Positions 25,515 to 33,920 of a DNA stretch of 36,456 nucleotides are shown one piece after another. Numbering within the stretch: the stretch's first letter is position 1; every line of letters begins with the position of its first letter. The notes beneath the pieces are model-generated. The model made no database searches. It was not told where the DNA came from and saw only the letters and a list, made by a program, of their open reading frames with translations. This DNA is from an uncultured Clostridia bacterium. GTDB taxonomy: Bacteria; Bacillota; Clostridia; Saccharofermentanales; DTU023. Both the position numbers and the translations under genes were made by a program. The stretch is from positions 1-36,456 of the forward strand of contig CAKZWV010000017.1 in assembly GCA_937922005.1 (NCBI GenBank). The letters are read 5' to 3'.

Positions 25515-26612
25515 ATGTCTGAATCTTCTCCATCTTCCTTATCCTTGCCTTTCTTTTATGACCTGGATCCCCACCGGCTCCTCGAAGAGAAAGAGGCTTA
25601 TGTGCCAGCCCTGGCTGGTCAGCCCCCCTTTCGGGCCAAACAATTGCTTTCCTGGCTCAATCGCCCCCTGCCAGAGGGGGTCCGATTTATAAGCAATTTA
25701 CCAAAAGCCATTACCTCCGATCTCGAGAAGACCTATTCTTTTGCCCTTCCTGTTATCAAAAAGGAACAGGTCTCGAACCAGGATGGAAGTCGAAAATATC
25801 TTTTGGCCCTGGAGGATGGGGCCTTGGTGGAGGCGGTCATCATGTTTTACGACTATGGGGCCAGCCTCTGCCTTTCGACCCAGGTTGGCTGCCGGATGGG
25901 CTGTGACTTTTGTGCTTCGGCCCCCCTGGGACTGAGACGCCAACTGCGAGGCGGAGAAATTTTGGCAGAATACTTGCTTTTGCAGGAGTATTTGCATGAG
26001 AAAGTGGGACAAGATATTAGAAGAATTGTCCTGATGGGGATCGGGGAGCCCTTGGATAACTTGGAGGCCGTGGTCTTTTTCCTGCGCCGGGTGATAGAGG
26101 AAGAACCCTTTGGCCTGGGCCTCAGCGCCCGCCACATTACTCTCTCGACCTGTGGCCTAGTGCCGGGGATTCGCCGCCTGGCCGACGAGAAGCTGCCGAT
26201 TACCTTGAGCCTGAGCCTCCATGCCCCGACCCAGGCTTTGCGGGAAAAAATCATGCCAATCGCTAGGTCTTACAGTTTGAAGGAAGTTTTTTCTGCTTTA
26301 GAGTATTATGAGAAGCAGACGAATCGGCGGATTAGCTTAGAGTATGCCCTTTTTACGGGGATCAATGACGCCCCCAGTCAGGCCAAAGCCCTGGTGAAGC
26401 TGATCCGGTCTTACCCCATTCAGGTCCATGTGAACCTGATTCCGGGGAATCCTGTGCCCGGAAAGCCTTACCAGGCCCCGGACCGAGAGCAGATTTACCG
26501 TTTTCAGGGGATTTTAGACCAGGCCGGGATTCCGGTCAGCGTCAGGCGGACCCTGGGCCAGGATATTGAGGCAGCCTGCGGGCAATTGCGGCGGCGAGCC
26601 TTAGAGGATTAG
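25515..26612 (+). CDS. rlmN: Dual-specificity 23S rRNA/tRNA adenine C2-methyltransferase (radical SAM)
   Basis: Radical-SAM enzyme methylating C2 of A2503 in 23S rRNA and A37 in some tRNAs. The CRMGCDFC cluster supplies the three ligands (Cys126, Cys130, Cys133). The C-terminal mechanistic cysteine is Cys355 in AACGQL. Other family segments are PPFRAKQLLSWL near the N-terminus, MGIGEPLDNLE, ITLSTCGLVPGIRRLAD, LSLSLHAP and VHVNLIPGNPV. At 365 residues the length is normal. The ATG has AAAGGA six bases upstream and lies 12 bases after rsmB. Confidence 0.97.
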   Translation: MSESSPSSLSLPFFYDLDPHRLLEEKEAYVPALAGQPPFRAKQLLSWLNRPLPEGVRFISNLPKAITSDLEKTYSFALPVIKKEQVSNQDGSRKYLLALEDGALVEAVIMFYDYGASLCLSTQVGCRMGCDFCASAPLGLRRQLRGGEILAEYLLLQEYLHEKVGQDIRRIVLMGIGEPLDNLEAVVFFLRRVIEEEPFGLGLSARHITLSTCGLVPGIRRLADEKLPITLSLSLHAPTQALREKIMPIARSYSLKEVFSALEYYEKQTNRRISLEYALFTGINDAPSQAKALVKLIRSYPIQVHVNLIPGNPVPGKPYQAPDREQIYRFQGILDQAGIPVSVRRTLGQDIEAACGQLRRRALED

Positions 26613-26709
26613 AGGAACGGGATTCTAGCAAAATTCCGGCGTCGTTATGAAAAGATTCGAGCAATCGCCCTAGCTAGGAAGTAAGAGATACAAAGGAGAG
26701 AGTGGACCA

Positions 26710-27471
26710 ATGTCACAGGTTAAAGAAACACCAGCATTCACGTATGGATATCGGAGCGATATAGGAAATCGAGCAAATAATCAAGACTCGATTGCCATTC
26801 GCTACCAGCCTCAGGGGATCCCCGGCGTCTTCATTGTGGCCGATGGCATGGGGGCTTATGAGCATAGTGAATATGCTAGTCAGTTGGCCAGCAAATACTG
26901 CGCCGACAACCTGATCAATGATATTGCTGTCGATGACTCCCAGCGGAGCGTCCAGATGAAGATCTTAGAGACTATCTATAAGGTGAATAACATCATCTAT
27001 AACAAGTCTCAAAGCTCTCCGGCCTATGCGGGAATTGGTACCACCTTGACTATTTTCTTGCTTTTAGAGGGGCGGGCCTACATTGCCAATGTCGGAGATT
27101 CTCGCTGTTATCTCATCCGGAACGGAATTTTGGTCCCCCTATCCGTGGACCATACCCTGGCACAAAAGATGGTGGACGCCCAATTGATCAACAAAGACCA
27201 GGCCCTCAACCACCCCAATAAAAACGTGTTGACGAGGGCGGTGGGGAGCACGGAGAGTGTCCATCCGGACATTGTGGAGTTGACTTACGAGCCCCATGAC
27301 CGGATTTTGTTGAGTTCAGATGGCCTGCATGGCTATGTGCAGGAAGATTTAATTGAAAATGCCTTTACAGTGGGGGGCGACGCCCAGGAAGTGGCCGATG
27401 CCCTGGTCAACCTAGCCCTAGCAACCGGAGGAAATGATAATGTATCAGTACTTACCGTCTTCCTCCGTTAG
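26710..27471 (+). CDS. prpC: PP2C-family serine/threonine protein phosphatase (PrpC/Stp)
   Basis: Metal-dependent phosphatase that reverses phosphorylation by the adjacent kinase PrkC. Core motifs: SDIGNRANNQDSIA (Gln replaces the common Glu before Asp), VADGMGAYEHSEYASQLA, GIGTTLTIFLL, IANVGDSRCYLIR, SVDHTLAQKMV, LTRAVGS, LLSSDGLHGYV and GGNDNVSVLTVFL. The metal-binding aspartates are all present. The protein has 253 residues, a normal length. The ribosome-binding site AAAGGAG is 11 bases before the ATG, slightly far. It comes 97 bases after rlmN; a perfect palindrome CCTAGCTAGG lies in that gap (26669-26678). Its 3' end overlaps the kinase gene. Confidence 0.96.
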   Translation: MSQVKETPAFTYGYRSDIGNRANNQDSIAIRYQPQGIPGVFIVADGMGAYEHSEYASQLASKYCADNLINDIAVDDSQRSVQMKILETIYKVNNIIYNKSQSSPAYAGIGTTLTIFLLLEGRAYIANVGDSRCYLIRNGILVPLSVDHTLAQKMVDAQLINKDQALNHPNKNVLTRAVGSTESVHPDIVELTYEPHDRILLSSDGLHGYVQEDLIENAFTVGGDAQEVADALVNLALATGGNDNVSVLTVFLR

Positions 27472-30139
27472 GTTTTTGGGTTTTTGTGGGGCCCCTTGCT
27501 GGGCCCCCATCCGGGGCGCAAGCGGAGGAGAGAAAAAAAGAGGGGGATTATTTGCTGACTTAAAAATAGCTCGGCCTATGCCTGCGCGGTCCGTATCTCC
27601 TAAGTCTGTGACCTCACAAGCTGCGTCTCTTAGACCTGCGCCAGCTAAATTGGCAGTATCTAAGCCTGTAAGCTCACAGGCTACGCCTCCTAGACCTGCT
27701 CCTACTCAATCGGCAGCATCTAAGCCTGCCGTCTCACAAGTAGCCGCAGCCCAACCAGCGCCGGCAAAATCGGTGCCGCCACCATCCTCTGGACGGGAGA
27801 AACGTAGGTCTGTGCCACCGCTTAGCCCAATTCCGAGCTCAAGACCAGCGGCTCGTCCAAAGCCGTTGGCTCGTCCGACGGCGGTTGGACAGGGTCAGCC
27901 CCCGAGGCCAGTGCCGGCTAGTCATAAGGATGGGGAGATTTTGCCCAATGGGACTTGGGTCAAGAACCGCTATGAGATTATTTCCCTTATAGGTCAGGGG
28001 GGAATGGCAGAGGTTTACCTGGCTTATGACCATGAGGACCAGCAGTCAGTGGCCTTAAAGATCTTGTCTCATAAGCTTTTAGAAGAGAAGGAGTGGCACC
28101 TGCGTTTTACGAGAGAAGCTAAGATGATGACTTCTTTCTCGGATACGAATTTTGTCAAGATATTTAACTATGGGCAGGATGGTGATCTGAGTTTCATTGC
28201 AATGGAGTATGTTAAGGGATCTACTTTGAAATCTCTGATCCAGCAAGAAAAGTATATCATGTCCAAGATGGCCTCTTCCTTAGCTATTCAGATTGCAGCA
28301 GGACTCAAGACCGTCCATGACCACGGAACGGTTCACTTGGATATTAAGCCCCAAAATATTCTCTTAGACCAGAATATGGTGGCTAAGATTACGGATTTCG
28401 GGATTGCCCATGCGGCCATTTCAAATCATGGTTCCATCGATGATACTCCCCTGGGCTCCCTCCAATATATTTCTCCGGAGCAGATCATGGGAGAGCCGGT
28501 GAGTGGGCGAAGTGATATCTATTCTCTGGGGCTGACTCTCTATGAGATGATCACCGGGGTTTTGCCCTTTCCAAAATATAAGGATGATCGGCAGCTGATC
28601 CAGCTACAGCTCCATAACATGCCTAGACGCCCTCGAGATATCCGTCCAGAGGTTTCCCAGGGAATGGAGGACATTATTTTAAAGTGCATCCAAAAGCATC
28701 CCGATGACCGCTATCAGACTATGGAGGACCTGATCCTAGATTTGGAACGCTTCCGGGAGTCTCCACACAATAGGGTGGGGCTTTCGAACCACCAGGCTAT
28801 TAACCCCTGGAATGCTGACCTCCCGGAGGAGGCCGTAATGGACGGCCAACATTATGGGAATATTAAGCTCTTTACCAGCCAGGTCCAGCATACCCAAAAC
28901 ACCAGGGTCGCCTCTTATTTCTTTTTCCTCATTTTGGTGAGCGTCCTCCTCTATATGCTCTATAGCTTAGCAGTCCAGGCCTATGGGAGTTTGGGAACAT
29001 TTGGGGCTTTTACCCATTCTAAAAAAGGAGATAATATTTTTGTCGTAGGAAACTATGTCGGCAAGCATATTGAAGAAATCCAAGAGGCCTTGAATCAGTA
29101 TAATATTGTGCCGGAAGTTGTCTTTGCCAATAATGATTCTGTGAAATCTGGTTTCGTCTTTGCCCAAGATCCCCCCCAGGGACTGAAGATCCCCATGCAA
29201 GAATTGACCATTACTCTTACCGTGAGTCAGGGAAAGGAGCGGATTGAGGTTCCTTACGTGGATAACCTTCCCATGGAAGAAGCGAAAAAGATGCTAAAAG
29301 ACAAGGGCTTTAACCTCCTGGAGAAGCGGGAATATTCGCCAAACGTTATGAAAGATAAGGCGATTCGGACTGACCCGCCTGGAGGAACCCTCTTGCCCTT
29401 GCATGACAATGTGACTCTCTATGTCTCGGATGGACAGTCGGAAGCTTTGGTCCCAGACCTTGTGGGTCTGGGTTGGCGAGAGGCCGAGGAATTCTGTAAA
29501 AAGAACAATATCCGCTTGGTGGGCTTACCCTTAAGTGACCATAAGGATCAGATCGACTTCCAGGACTTTGTGACCGACGAAGGCAAACACCCCTTGCACG
29601 ACTATGAGGTCCACCAAGTCTCTCAGCAGGTCAGCTTCATCGTTCAGCAAGCGTCCAAGCCCGGTACTAAAGTGGCGGCGGGGACCCAGCTCATGGTCAT
29701 TTATGGGGCTGAAGAGGACGCCAAGTATATTGTTCAGCTAAAAGAAGCTGTCAAAGAGCAGTCCTCAACAAAACCTAGAGATAACGGTCGAAGTGGGAGC
29801 CAAGATAAGCCTCAAAAGGGCTATCTGCGCAACTATGCGGGGATGAAATGGCCTCAGGTCCGTGACGAGTTAAATCAGATGGGAATTGGACCGGATAATA
29901 TCGAATTACAGAGAATGGATGAATCGATTGCCCATGACAGCCTCTATGTAGTCCGCCAGTCTATCCCTGGAGGTAGTCAGGTCCGACCGGGGACAACCAT
30001 CCGTTTCATCCTTGGTACCTATGACCAGTACCTGCACGATAAGGTGGAAATAACAAGGCAAACAGAGCCCAGCTCCGACTCAAACCAGGCTCCGCCAGCA
30101 AACAACGGAGATGGTCCCCAGTCCCCTTTGACCCCCTAG
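27440..30139 (+). CDS. prkC: Membrane serine/threonine protein kinase with PASTA domains (PrkC/Stk), non-RD type
   Basis: Senses cell-wall fragments through extracellular PASTA domains and phosphorylates targets in division, growth or germination. In order: a Pro/Ala/Ser-rich N-terminal extension of about 170 residues with three 20-residue repeats; a Hanks-type kinase domain (GQGGMAEVYLAY, ATP-binding Lys207, HLDIKPQNILL at 299-309, TDFGIAHA); a single membrane helix (about 492-514); then about four PASTA-type units with Pro-rich turns (DPPQG, DPPGGTLL, SIPGGSQVRPG) and a polar tail. The catalytic-loop HRD reads HLD (Leu300). ATG 27440 is chosen because GGAGG stands eight bases upstream; ATG 27434 is also possible. 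The start lies inside prpC in another frame. Confidence 0.93.
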   Translation: MYQYLPSSSVRFLGFCGAPCWAPIRGASGGEKKRGGLFADLKIARPMPARSVSPKSVTSQAASLRPAPAKLAVSKPVSSQATPPRPAPTQSAASKPAVSQVAAAQPAPAKSVPPPSSGREKRRSVPPLSPIPSSRPAARPKPLARPTAVGQGQPPRPVPASHKDGEILPNGTWVKNRYEIISLIGQGGMAEVYLAYDHEDQQSVALKILSHKLLEEKEWHLRFTREAKMMTSFSDTNFVKIFNYGQDGDLSFIAMEYVKGSTLKSLIQQEKYIMSKMASSLAIQIAAGLKTVHDHGTVHLDIKPQNILLDQNMVAKITDFGIAHAAISNHGSIDDTPLGSLQYISPEQIMGEPVSGRSDIYSLGLTLYEMITGVLPFPKYKDDRQLIQLQLHNMPRRPRDIRPEVSQGMEDIILKCIQKHPDDRYQTMEDLILDLERFRESPHNRVGLSNHQAINPWNADLPEEAVMDGQHYGNIKLFTSQVQHTQNTRVASYFFFLILVSVLLYMLYSLAVQAYGSLGTFGAFTHSKKGDNIFVVGNYVGKHIEEIQEALNQYNIVPEVVFANNDSVKSGFVFAQDPPQGLKIPMQELTITLTVSQGKERIEVPYVDNLPMEEAKKMLKDKGFNLLEKREYSPNVMKDKAIRTDPPGGTLLPLHDNVTLYVSDGQSEALVPDLVGLGWREAEEFCKKNNIRLVGLPLSDHKDQIDFQDFVTDEGKHPLHDYEVHQVSQQVSFIVQQASKPGTKVAAGTQLMVIYGAEEDAKYIVQLKEAVKEQSSTKPRDNGRSGSQDKPQKGYLRNYAGMKWPQVRDELNQMGIGPDNIELQRMDESIAHDSLYVVRQSIPGGSQVRPGTTIRFILGTYDQYLHDKVEITRQTEPSSDSNQAPPANNGDGPQSPLTP
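27488..27507 (+). other. GC-rich hairpin just after the prpC stop
   Basis: GGGGCCC (27488-27494) pairs with GGGCCCC (27501-27507) across a 6-base loop. It begins 16 bases past the prpC stop, within the first codons of prkC. No U-tract follows. It could slow ribosomes or polymerase and tune kinase relative to phosphatase, which is inference. Confidence 0.5.
27599..27778 (+). repeat. Three 60-base tandem repeats in the prkC N-terminal extension
   Basis: Units 27599-27658, 27659-27718 and 27719-27778 each encode 20 residues of the form xKxxxSQAxxxRPAPxKxAx. Units 1 and 2 are more alike than unit 3, which has drifted. The segment is Pro/Ala/Ser/Lys-rich and precedes the kinase domain on the cytoplasmic side. 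Confidence 0.85.
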
Positions 30140-30145
30140 GAACCC

Positions 30146-30174
30146 TGGAAAAAATAACTGGTCTTTGTTATACT
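30146..30174 (+). promoter_or_regulatory. Predicted extended -10 promoter upstream of the lipoprotein gene
   Basis: TGGAAA (30146-30151; 4 of 6) is followed after 17 bases by TATACT (30169-30174; 5 of 6), which is preceded by the extended-10 TGT. It begins 7 bases after the prkC stop, giving a leader of about 120 bases. The lipoprotein gene thus appears transcribed separately from prkC. Confidence 0.65.
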
Positions 30175-30302
30175 CTAAGTATTGCCGGGATGGGTGGTGG
30201 TTGCGCCTTGGAAGGATAGAGCTTTCACGCTTGTTGGGAGCTTTTCAGAGGAAACCCTACCGAGCCTGGGCCCTTTGATTTGGAAGATATGTGGAGGTTT
30301 CT

Positions 30303-31577
30303 ATGAATTTACATAAACGTAGAGGAAGCAGAATGAGGGGAAGAGGCCTAGCCTTAGCCCTGATTTTAGTCCAGACGCTGACAGCGTTTGGTCTTGTTTC
30401 TTGCGGTAGTAACGTCTTGACTCCCGGTGCAACCGGAGATACTGGCAATTATGTTAAGATCGGACTGGTTGAGCCATTTACAGGAGATTCAGCTGGCTTA
30501 GGTCAAGGCGAGCTCAATGGCTTTTATCTGGCAAACCGCCTACGTCCAACCGTCCTTCAGGGGCAAGAGGTGAGGATAACCACCCTGGACTCTCAGTCTG
30601 ACCAAAACATTGCCAGTGGCGTTGCCGAGCAGCTTGTCGAGAGTGATAAGGTATCTATCCTTGCTGGTGGTTTTAACTCGAGTGTTGCCCTTCCCATTTC
30701 GGTTGTGGCGAACCGGAAGAAAATTCCTTATGTCTCCATTTCATCCACGGTTCCCCAGATTACCCAAAATAATATCTGGGCCTACCGAGTCTGCTATACA
30801 GACGACTATCAGGGGCGAATGGCAGCACACTTTGTGACTAAGCAAAAAAATCCTGACGGGACGCCAAAATACAAGAGGATCGCTGTTACTTATAACTCCG
30901 ACACTTATTCGGAAGGAAACGCTTCCTTCTTCAAAAACTCCGTCGCCGATGACCTGGGCCCCGATGCGATCACCTATTACGACTTCTTCTTAACGGAGCC
31001 ACCTACAGACTTATCTAAGGATCGCTACTTTATTGAAGATATCAAGCGGATTGCAGCCACTAACCCCGACCTCATCTTCATCCCTGCTACCCCTAAGGAT
31101 GGGGCTAACTTCATCGAGCAATGTCAGATCCCGGAAATCACGAAAGAATTTCCTGACTTCCACCCTGTATTCTTGTTGACTGATGACGCTTATAACCCGG
31201 ACTTTTTGAAGTATGGCGGTAAGAAAATCGAAGGGGTCTATTGCACAACTGCTTTCTATCCCATGGATGATGCCTCCGATGTTGCCAAAGAATTTATCCA
31301 GGTCTACCGTGATTATTATAAGGACGACCCGGACTCGGACGCAGCTTTGGGCTTTGATGCCTACAACTTTATCTGTGACGCCATCGAGCGGGCTGGGACC
31401 ACAGAACCCAACGCCGTGCGAAAAGCCATGGCCCAGACCTATCAGTTCGGCGGAGTGACCGGGTCCATTACTATGGATGAAAAAGGTACTCCACCTAAGC
31501 CTCTCTATGTGTTGAGCGTGAAAAATGGTAGCTTTGTCTATGAGGATTATATTCCCCCCGAGACAAATGAAGATTAA
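30303..31577 (+). CDS. Substrate-binding lipoprotein, LivJ/Peripla_BP_6 type
   Basis: Membrane-anchored extracytoplasmic binding protein of the branched-chain amino acid/amide ABC transporter class. A basic N-terminus (HKRRGSRMRGRG) and hydrophobic stretch lead to the lipobox LVSC with Cys34. The mature part begins IGLVEPFTGDSAGLGQGELNG, then VRITTLDSQSD and VSILAGGFNSSVALPISVVA, with the two-lobe type I binding-protein pattern to the end (PPKPLYVLSVKNG). Length 424 residues. The start chosen is ATG 30303, five bases after GGAGG; a GTG at 30291 in frame overlaps the ribosome-binding site. No permease or ATPase gene is nearby, so the partner transporter is encoded elsewhere or the protein acts as a sensor. 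The ligand is unknown. It occupies the place where rsgA usually lies between prkC and rpe. Confidence 0.88.
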   Translation: MNLHKRRGSRMRGRGLALALILVQTLTAFGLVSCGSNVLTPGATGDTGNYVKIGLVEPFTGDSAGLGQGELNGFYLANRLRPTVLQGQEVRITTLDSQSDQNIASGVAEQLVESDKVSILAGGFNSSVALPISVVANRKKIPYVSISSTVPQITQNNIWAYRVCYTDDYQGRMAAHFVTKQKNPDGTPKYKRIAVTYNSDTYSEGNASFFKNSVADDLGPDAITYYDFFLTEPPTDLSKDRYFIEDIKRIAATNPDLIFIPATPKDGANFIEQCQIPEITKEFPDFHPVFLLTDDAYNPDFLKYGGKKIEGVYCTTAFYPMDDASDVAKEFIQVYRDYYKDDPDSDAALGFDAYNFICDAIERAGTTEPNAVRKAMAQTYQFGGVTGSITMDEKGTPPKPLYVLSVKNGSFVYEDYIPPETNED

Positions 31578-31612
31578 CAAGGTTTTGTAAGGGGCCTAGG
31601 GCCTGTGACGGA

Positions 31613-31700
31613 GGGTCAGAGTGAGATCTTTGGTTCGATCCTGAGATACCGGCAGATAAGTCGGAAGGACCGGTCCAAGTATCCACCCTGATCCTTTTTT
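31613..31700 (+). terminator. Branched RNA structure ending in a U-tract (complex terminator or riboregulator)
   Basis: An 11-position stem joins 31613-31623 with 31684-31694, with one mismatch and one G-U pair, directly followed by TTTTTT (31695-31700). Inside it, GATAC (31645-31649) pairs with GTATC (31679-31683), stacking on the outer stem. A 4-bp GATC hairpin (31625-31640) forms a third branch. A perfect palindrome GGACCGGTCC (31667-31676) could fold alternatively. The position, 36 bases after the lipoprotein stop, fits a terminator. The 60-base branched interior is unusual for one. I do not recognise a known riboswitch class. Confidence 0.5.
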
Positions 31701-31857
31701 GTGGATGTATTTTTCATATGAACTTACCCATAACCTCCTAGACCCTCCAAGAATCAGCCTTCATCCTATAAAATCATATAATCAAATAAAATCATTAACA
31801 CCAATCAATTTTTAAAATCTCACACCCCTATCGACTCTTAGTAGAAAGGACCCTGGC

Positions 31858-32568
31858 GTGGACAATAAAACAAGTAAAAAAAACTGGCTGACCAGCGAGA
31901 CTCCTCTCATTGCCCCTTCATTATTGTCGGCTGATTTTACGAATTTATCATCTTCGATGGCCTTGATTGAAGATGAAGTGGATATCTGGCACTTTGATGC
32001 CATGGATGGACATTTTGTAGAAAACATTAGTTTTGGGCCTCCCATCTTAAAGGCCGTACGCAAATTATCGGCTAAGCCCATCGATGCCCATCTGATGCTT
32101 TCTCGCCCTCAAGATTACCTAGAAGCCTTCGCTAAGGCTGGGGCTGATGGGATTTCTATCCACGTGGAGGTAGCCACCCACGGCCATGCCTTGGTCGCTA
32201 AACTTCATGACCTAGGCGTCAAGGCGGGGGTGGTATTGAATCCAGCTACTTCTTTGGAAGCAATAAGAGAGTATTTGCCCCTGGTGGATTATGTGCTTTT
32301 AATGTCGGTAAATCCGGGTTTTGGCGGCCAGTCCTTTATCCCGCAGACCCTCGATAAAATTCGACGCTTAAAGAGCTGGATTGATGATCTAGGCCTTGAT
32401 GTCCGGATCGAGGTCGACGGGGGAATCAACCGCCATAATTTGCCGGATGTGTTGGAGGCCGGAGCAGACCTGATTGTGGCAGGTTCGGCCATCTTTGGGG
32501 CACCAGACCCCTTAGAGGAGCTCCGGACCATGAAGGACCTGGCCCGACAAGCAGCCAAGGCAAGATAG
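31858..32568 (+). CDS. rpe: Ribulose-phosphate 3-epimerase
   Basis: Interconverts ribulose 5-phosphate and xylulose 5-phosphate in the pentose phosphate pathway. A TIM barrel of 236 residues with APSLLSADF, the metal-site segment WHFDAMDGHFVENISFG, DAHLML, LMSVNPGFGGQSF and EVDGGINRHNLPD; the phosphate-binding end GADLIVAGSAIFG is present. A short polar extension precedes the barrel (NKTSKKNWLTSET). The start is GTG 31858, with AAAGGA seven bases upstream. In Bacillota it commonly follows prkC-rsgA; here it lies behind the lipoprotein gene and a 280-base AT-rich gap, so it probably has its own promoter. It is followed 19 bases later by tyrS. Confidence 0.96.
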   Translation: MDNKTSKKNWLTSETPLIAPSLLSADFTNLSSSMALIEDEVDIWHFDAMDGHFVENISFGPPILKAVRKLSAKPIDAHLMLSRPQDYLEAFAKAGADGISIHVEVATHGHALVAKLHDLGVKAGVVLNPATSLEAIREYLPLVDYVLLMSVNPGFGGQSFIPQTLDKIRRLKSWIDDLGLDVRIEVDGGINRHNLPDVLEAGADLIVAGSAIFGAPDPLEELRTMKDLARQAAKAR

Positions 32569-32587
32569 AGAATAGGAGAATAGAAAT

Positions 32588-33829
32588 ATGGACGAACAAA
32601 AGATCAATATTGTAGATTTTCTGGCGGACCGGGGCTATGTGGCCCAGTCCAATAAGCTCGATGAGCTGAAGGAATATTTGTCAACTCCAGGCCGCTACTT
32701 CTATGTGGGCTTTGACCCGACGGCAGATAGTTTGCACGTGGGCCACTTGGTCCAATTGGTGGCCATGCGTCGCCTAAAGATGGCTGGCCACAAGCCGATC
32801 GCCCTCCTCGGTGGGGCGACTGGGAAGATTGGCGATCCTTCGGGACGGCAAGATCTTCGCAAGGTCCTGACCTATGACCAGGTAGAGCACAATGTAGCAG
32901 GCATCAGCAAGCAGATTAAGAAGATCCTTGACCTCAAGGAGGGAGAGGGGCTCATTAGCAACAATGCCGACTGGCTGGATGACCTGCATTATCTAGATTT
33001 CCTCCGGGAGGTAGGGGTGTGCTTCAGCGTCAATAAGATGTTGACTGCTGAGTGTTACAAGAGCCGCCTAGAAGTAGGACTGACCTTCCTCGAATTTTCC
33101 TACATGCTTTTGCAGGCCTATGACTTTTATCACCTCTTCCAAGAACATGGTTGCCGACTCCAATGCGGGGGCAATGACCAGTGGTCCAATCTCCTGGCTG
33201 GAGCCGATCTTATCCGCCGCAAAGAGGGTGAAGAGGCATACGTGCTGACCTTCAACCTTCTGACGACGGCAAGTGGCAGTAAAATGGGCAAATCTGCCCA
33301 GGGTGCTATCTGGCTCGATCCCGACCAGTGCAGCCCCTATAATCTATATCAGTATTTCCGCAACTGTGACGACCGCGATGTCATCAAATTCATGAATCTT
33401 TTGACTCTCATGCCTTCCGAAGAAATCGCCAAATACTCCCAGCTCGAAGGCCAGGATCTCAATCAAGCCAAGGAGCGTCTTGCTTTTGAGGTCTGTACGC
33501 TCGTCCACAGTGAGGAAGCTGCCAAAGAGGCAGAAGCTACTGCCAAAAAGCTCTTTGCCTCTACCGTCAATACGGACGATCTAGATAAGACCCCAATTAC
33601 AAAGGCTCAGCTGACTGACCTTAACCTGGTTGATTTTCTTAAAGAATTTAAGGTCGTGCCCTCAAAGAGTGAAGGACGCCGTATGATCGACCAAGGCGGG
33701 ATCTATCTCAACGACCAGGCAGCTAGCGATCCCAACGCCCACTTAACGGAAGCTGATTTCCCAGATGGGGTTTTGACCCTGCGTCGGGGCAAAAAGAAAT
33801 TCTTCCTCTTTGCCTTGGAAGAGGACTAA
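32588..33829 (+). CDS. tyrS: Tyrosyl-tRNA synthetase
   Basis: Charges tRNA-Tyr. Class I synthetase motifs are present: HVGHLVQLVAMRRL (HIGH), GGATGKIGDPSG, LQCGGNDQWSNLLAG in the tyrosine pocket and KMGKSAQGAIWLDP (KMSKS equivalent, residues 232-236). A C-terminal S4-type RNA-binding domain covers about 345-410 (VVPSKSEGRRMIDQGGIYLN). At 413 residues the length is typical. The ATG has AGGAG nine bases upstream. The 19-base gap after rpe suggests co-transcription. No T-box leader is visible immediately upstream. Confidence 0.97.
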   Translation: MDEQKINIVDFLADRGYVAQSNKLDELKEYLSTPGRYFYVGFDPTADSLHVGHLVQLVAMRRLKMAGHKPIALLGGATGKIGDPSGRQDLRKVLTYDQVEHNVAGISKQIKKILDLKEGEGLISNNADWLDDLHYLDFLREVGVCFSVNKMLTAECYKSRLEVGLTFLEFSYMLLQAYDFYHLFQEHGCRLQCGGNDQWSNLLAGADLIRRKEGEEAYVLTFNLLTTASGSKMGKSAQGAIWLDPDQCSPYNLYQYFRNCDDRDVIKFMNLLTLMPSEEIAKYSQLEGQDLNQAKERLAFEVCTLVHSEEAAKEAEATAKKLFASTVNTDDLDKTPITKAQLTDLNLVDFLKEFKVVPSKSEGRRMIDQGGIYLNDQAASDPNAHLTEADFPDGVLTLRRGKKKFFLFALEED

Positions 33830-33920
33830 GGCTTCCTTGCTATATAAGGGACCAGGACTACGCCCAGAGATAGCTTAGCCTACCTAGCCCATGCCATTGG
33901 AAGGGCGTGAAGGCTTCCAG

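Noticed and set aside
31640..31700. T-box-like sequence on the minus strand (AGGGTGG followed by ACCGG)
   Set aside because: The match to the T-box consensus is partial, and no minus-strand aminoacyl-tRNA synthetase or amino acid gene lies downstream.
33898..33919. Hairpin TGGAAG/CTTCCA between tyrS and tmcAL as a terminator
   Set aside because: The 6-bp stem is short and is not followed by a T-run on either strand.
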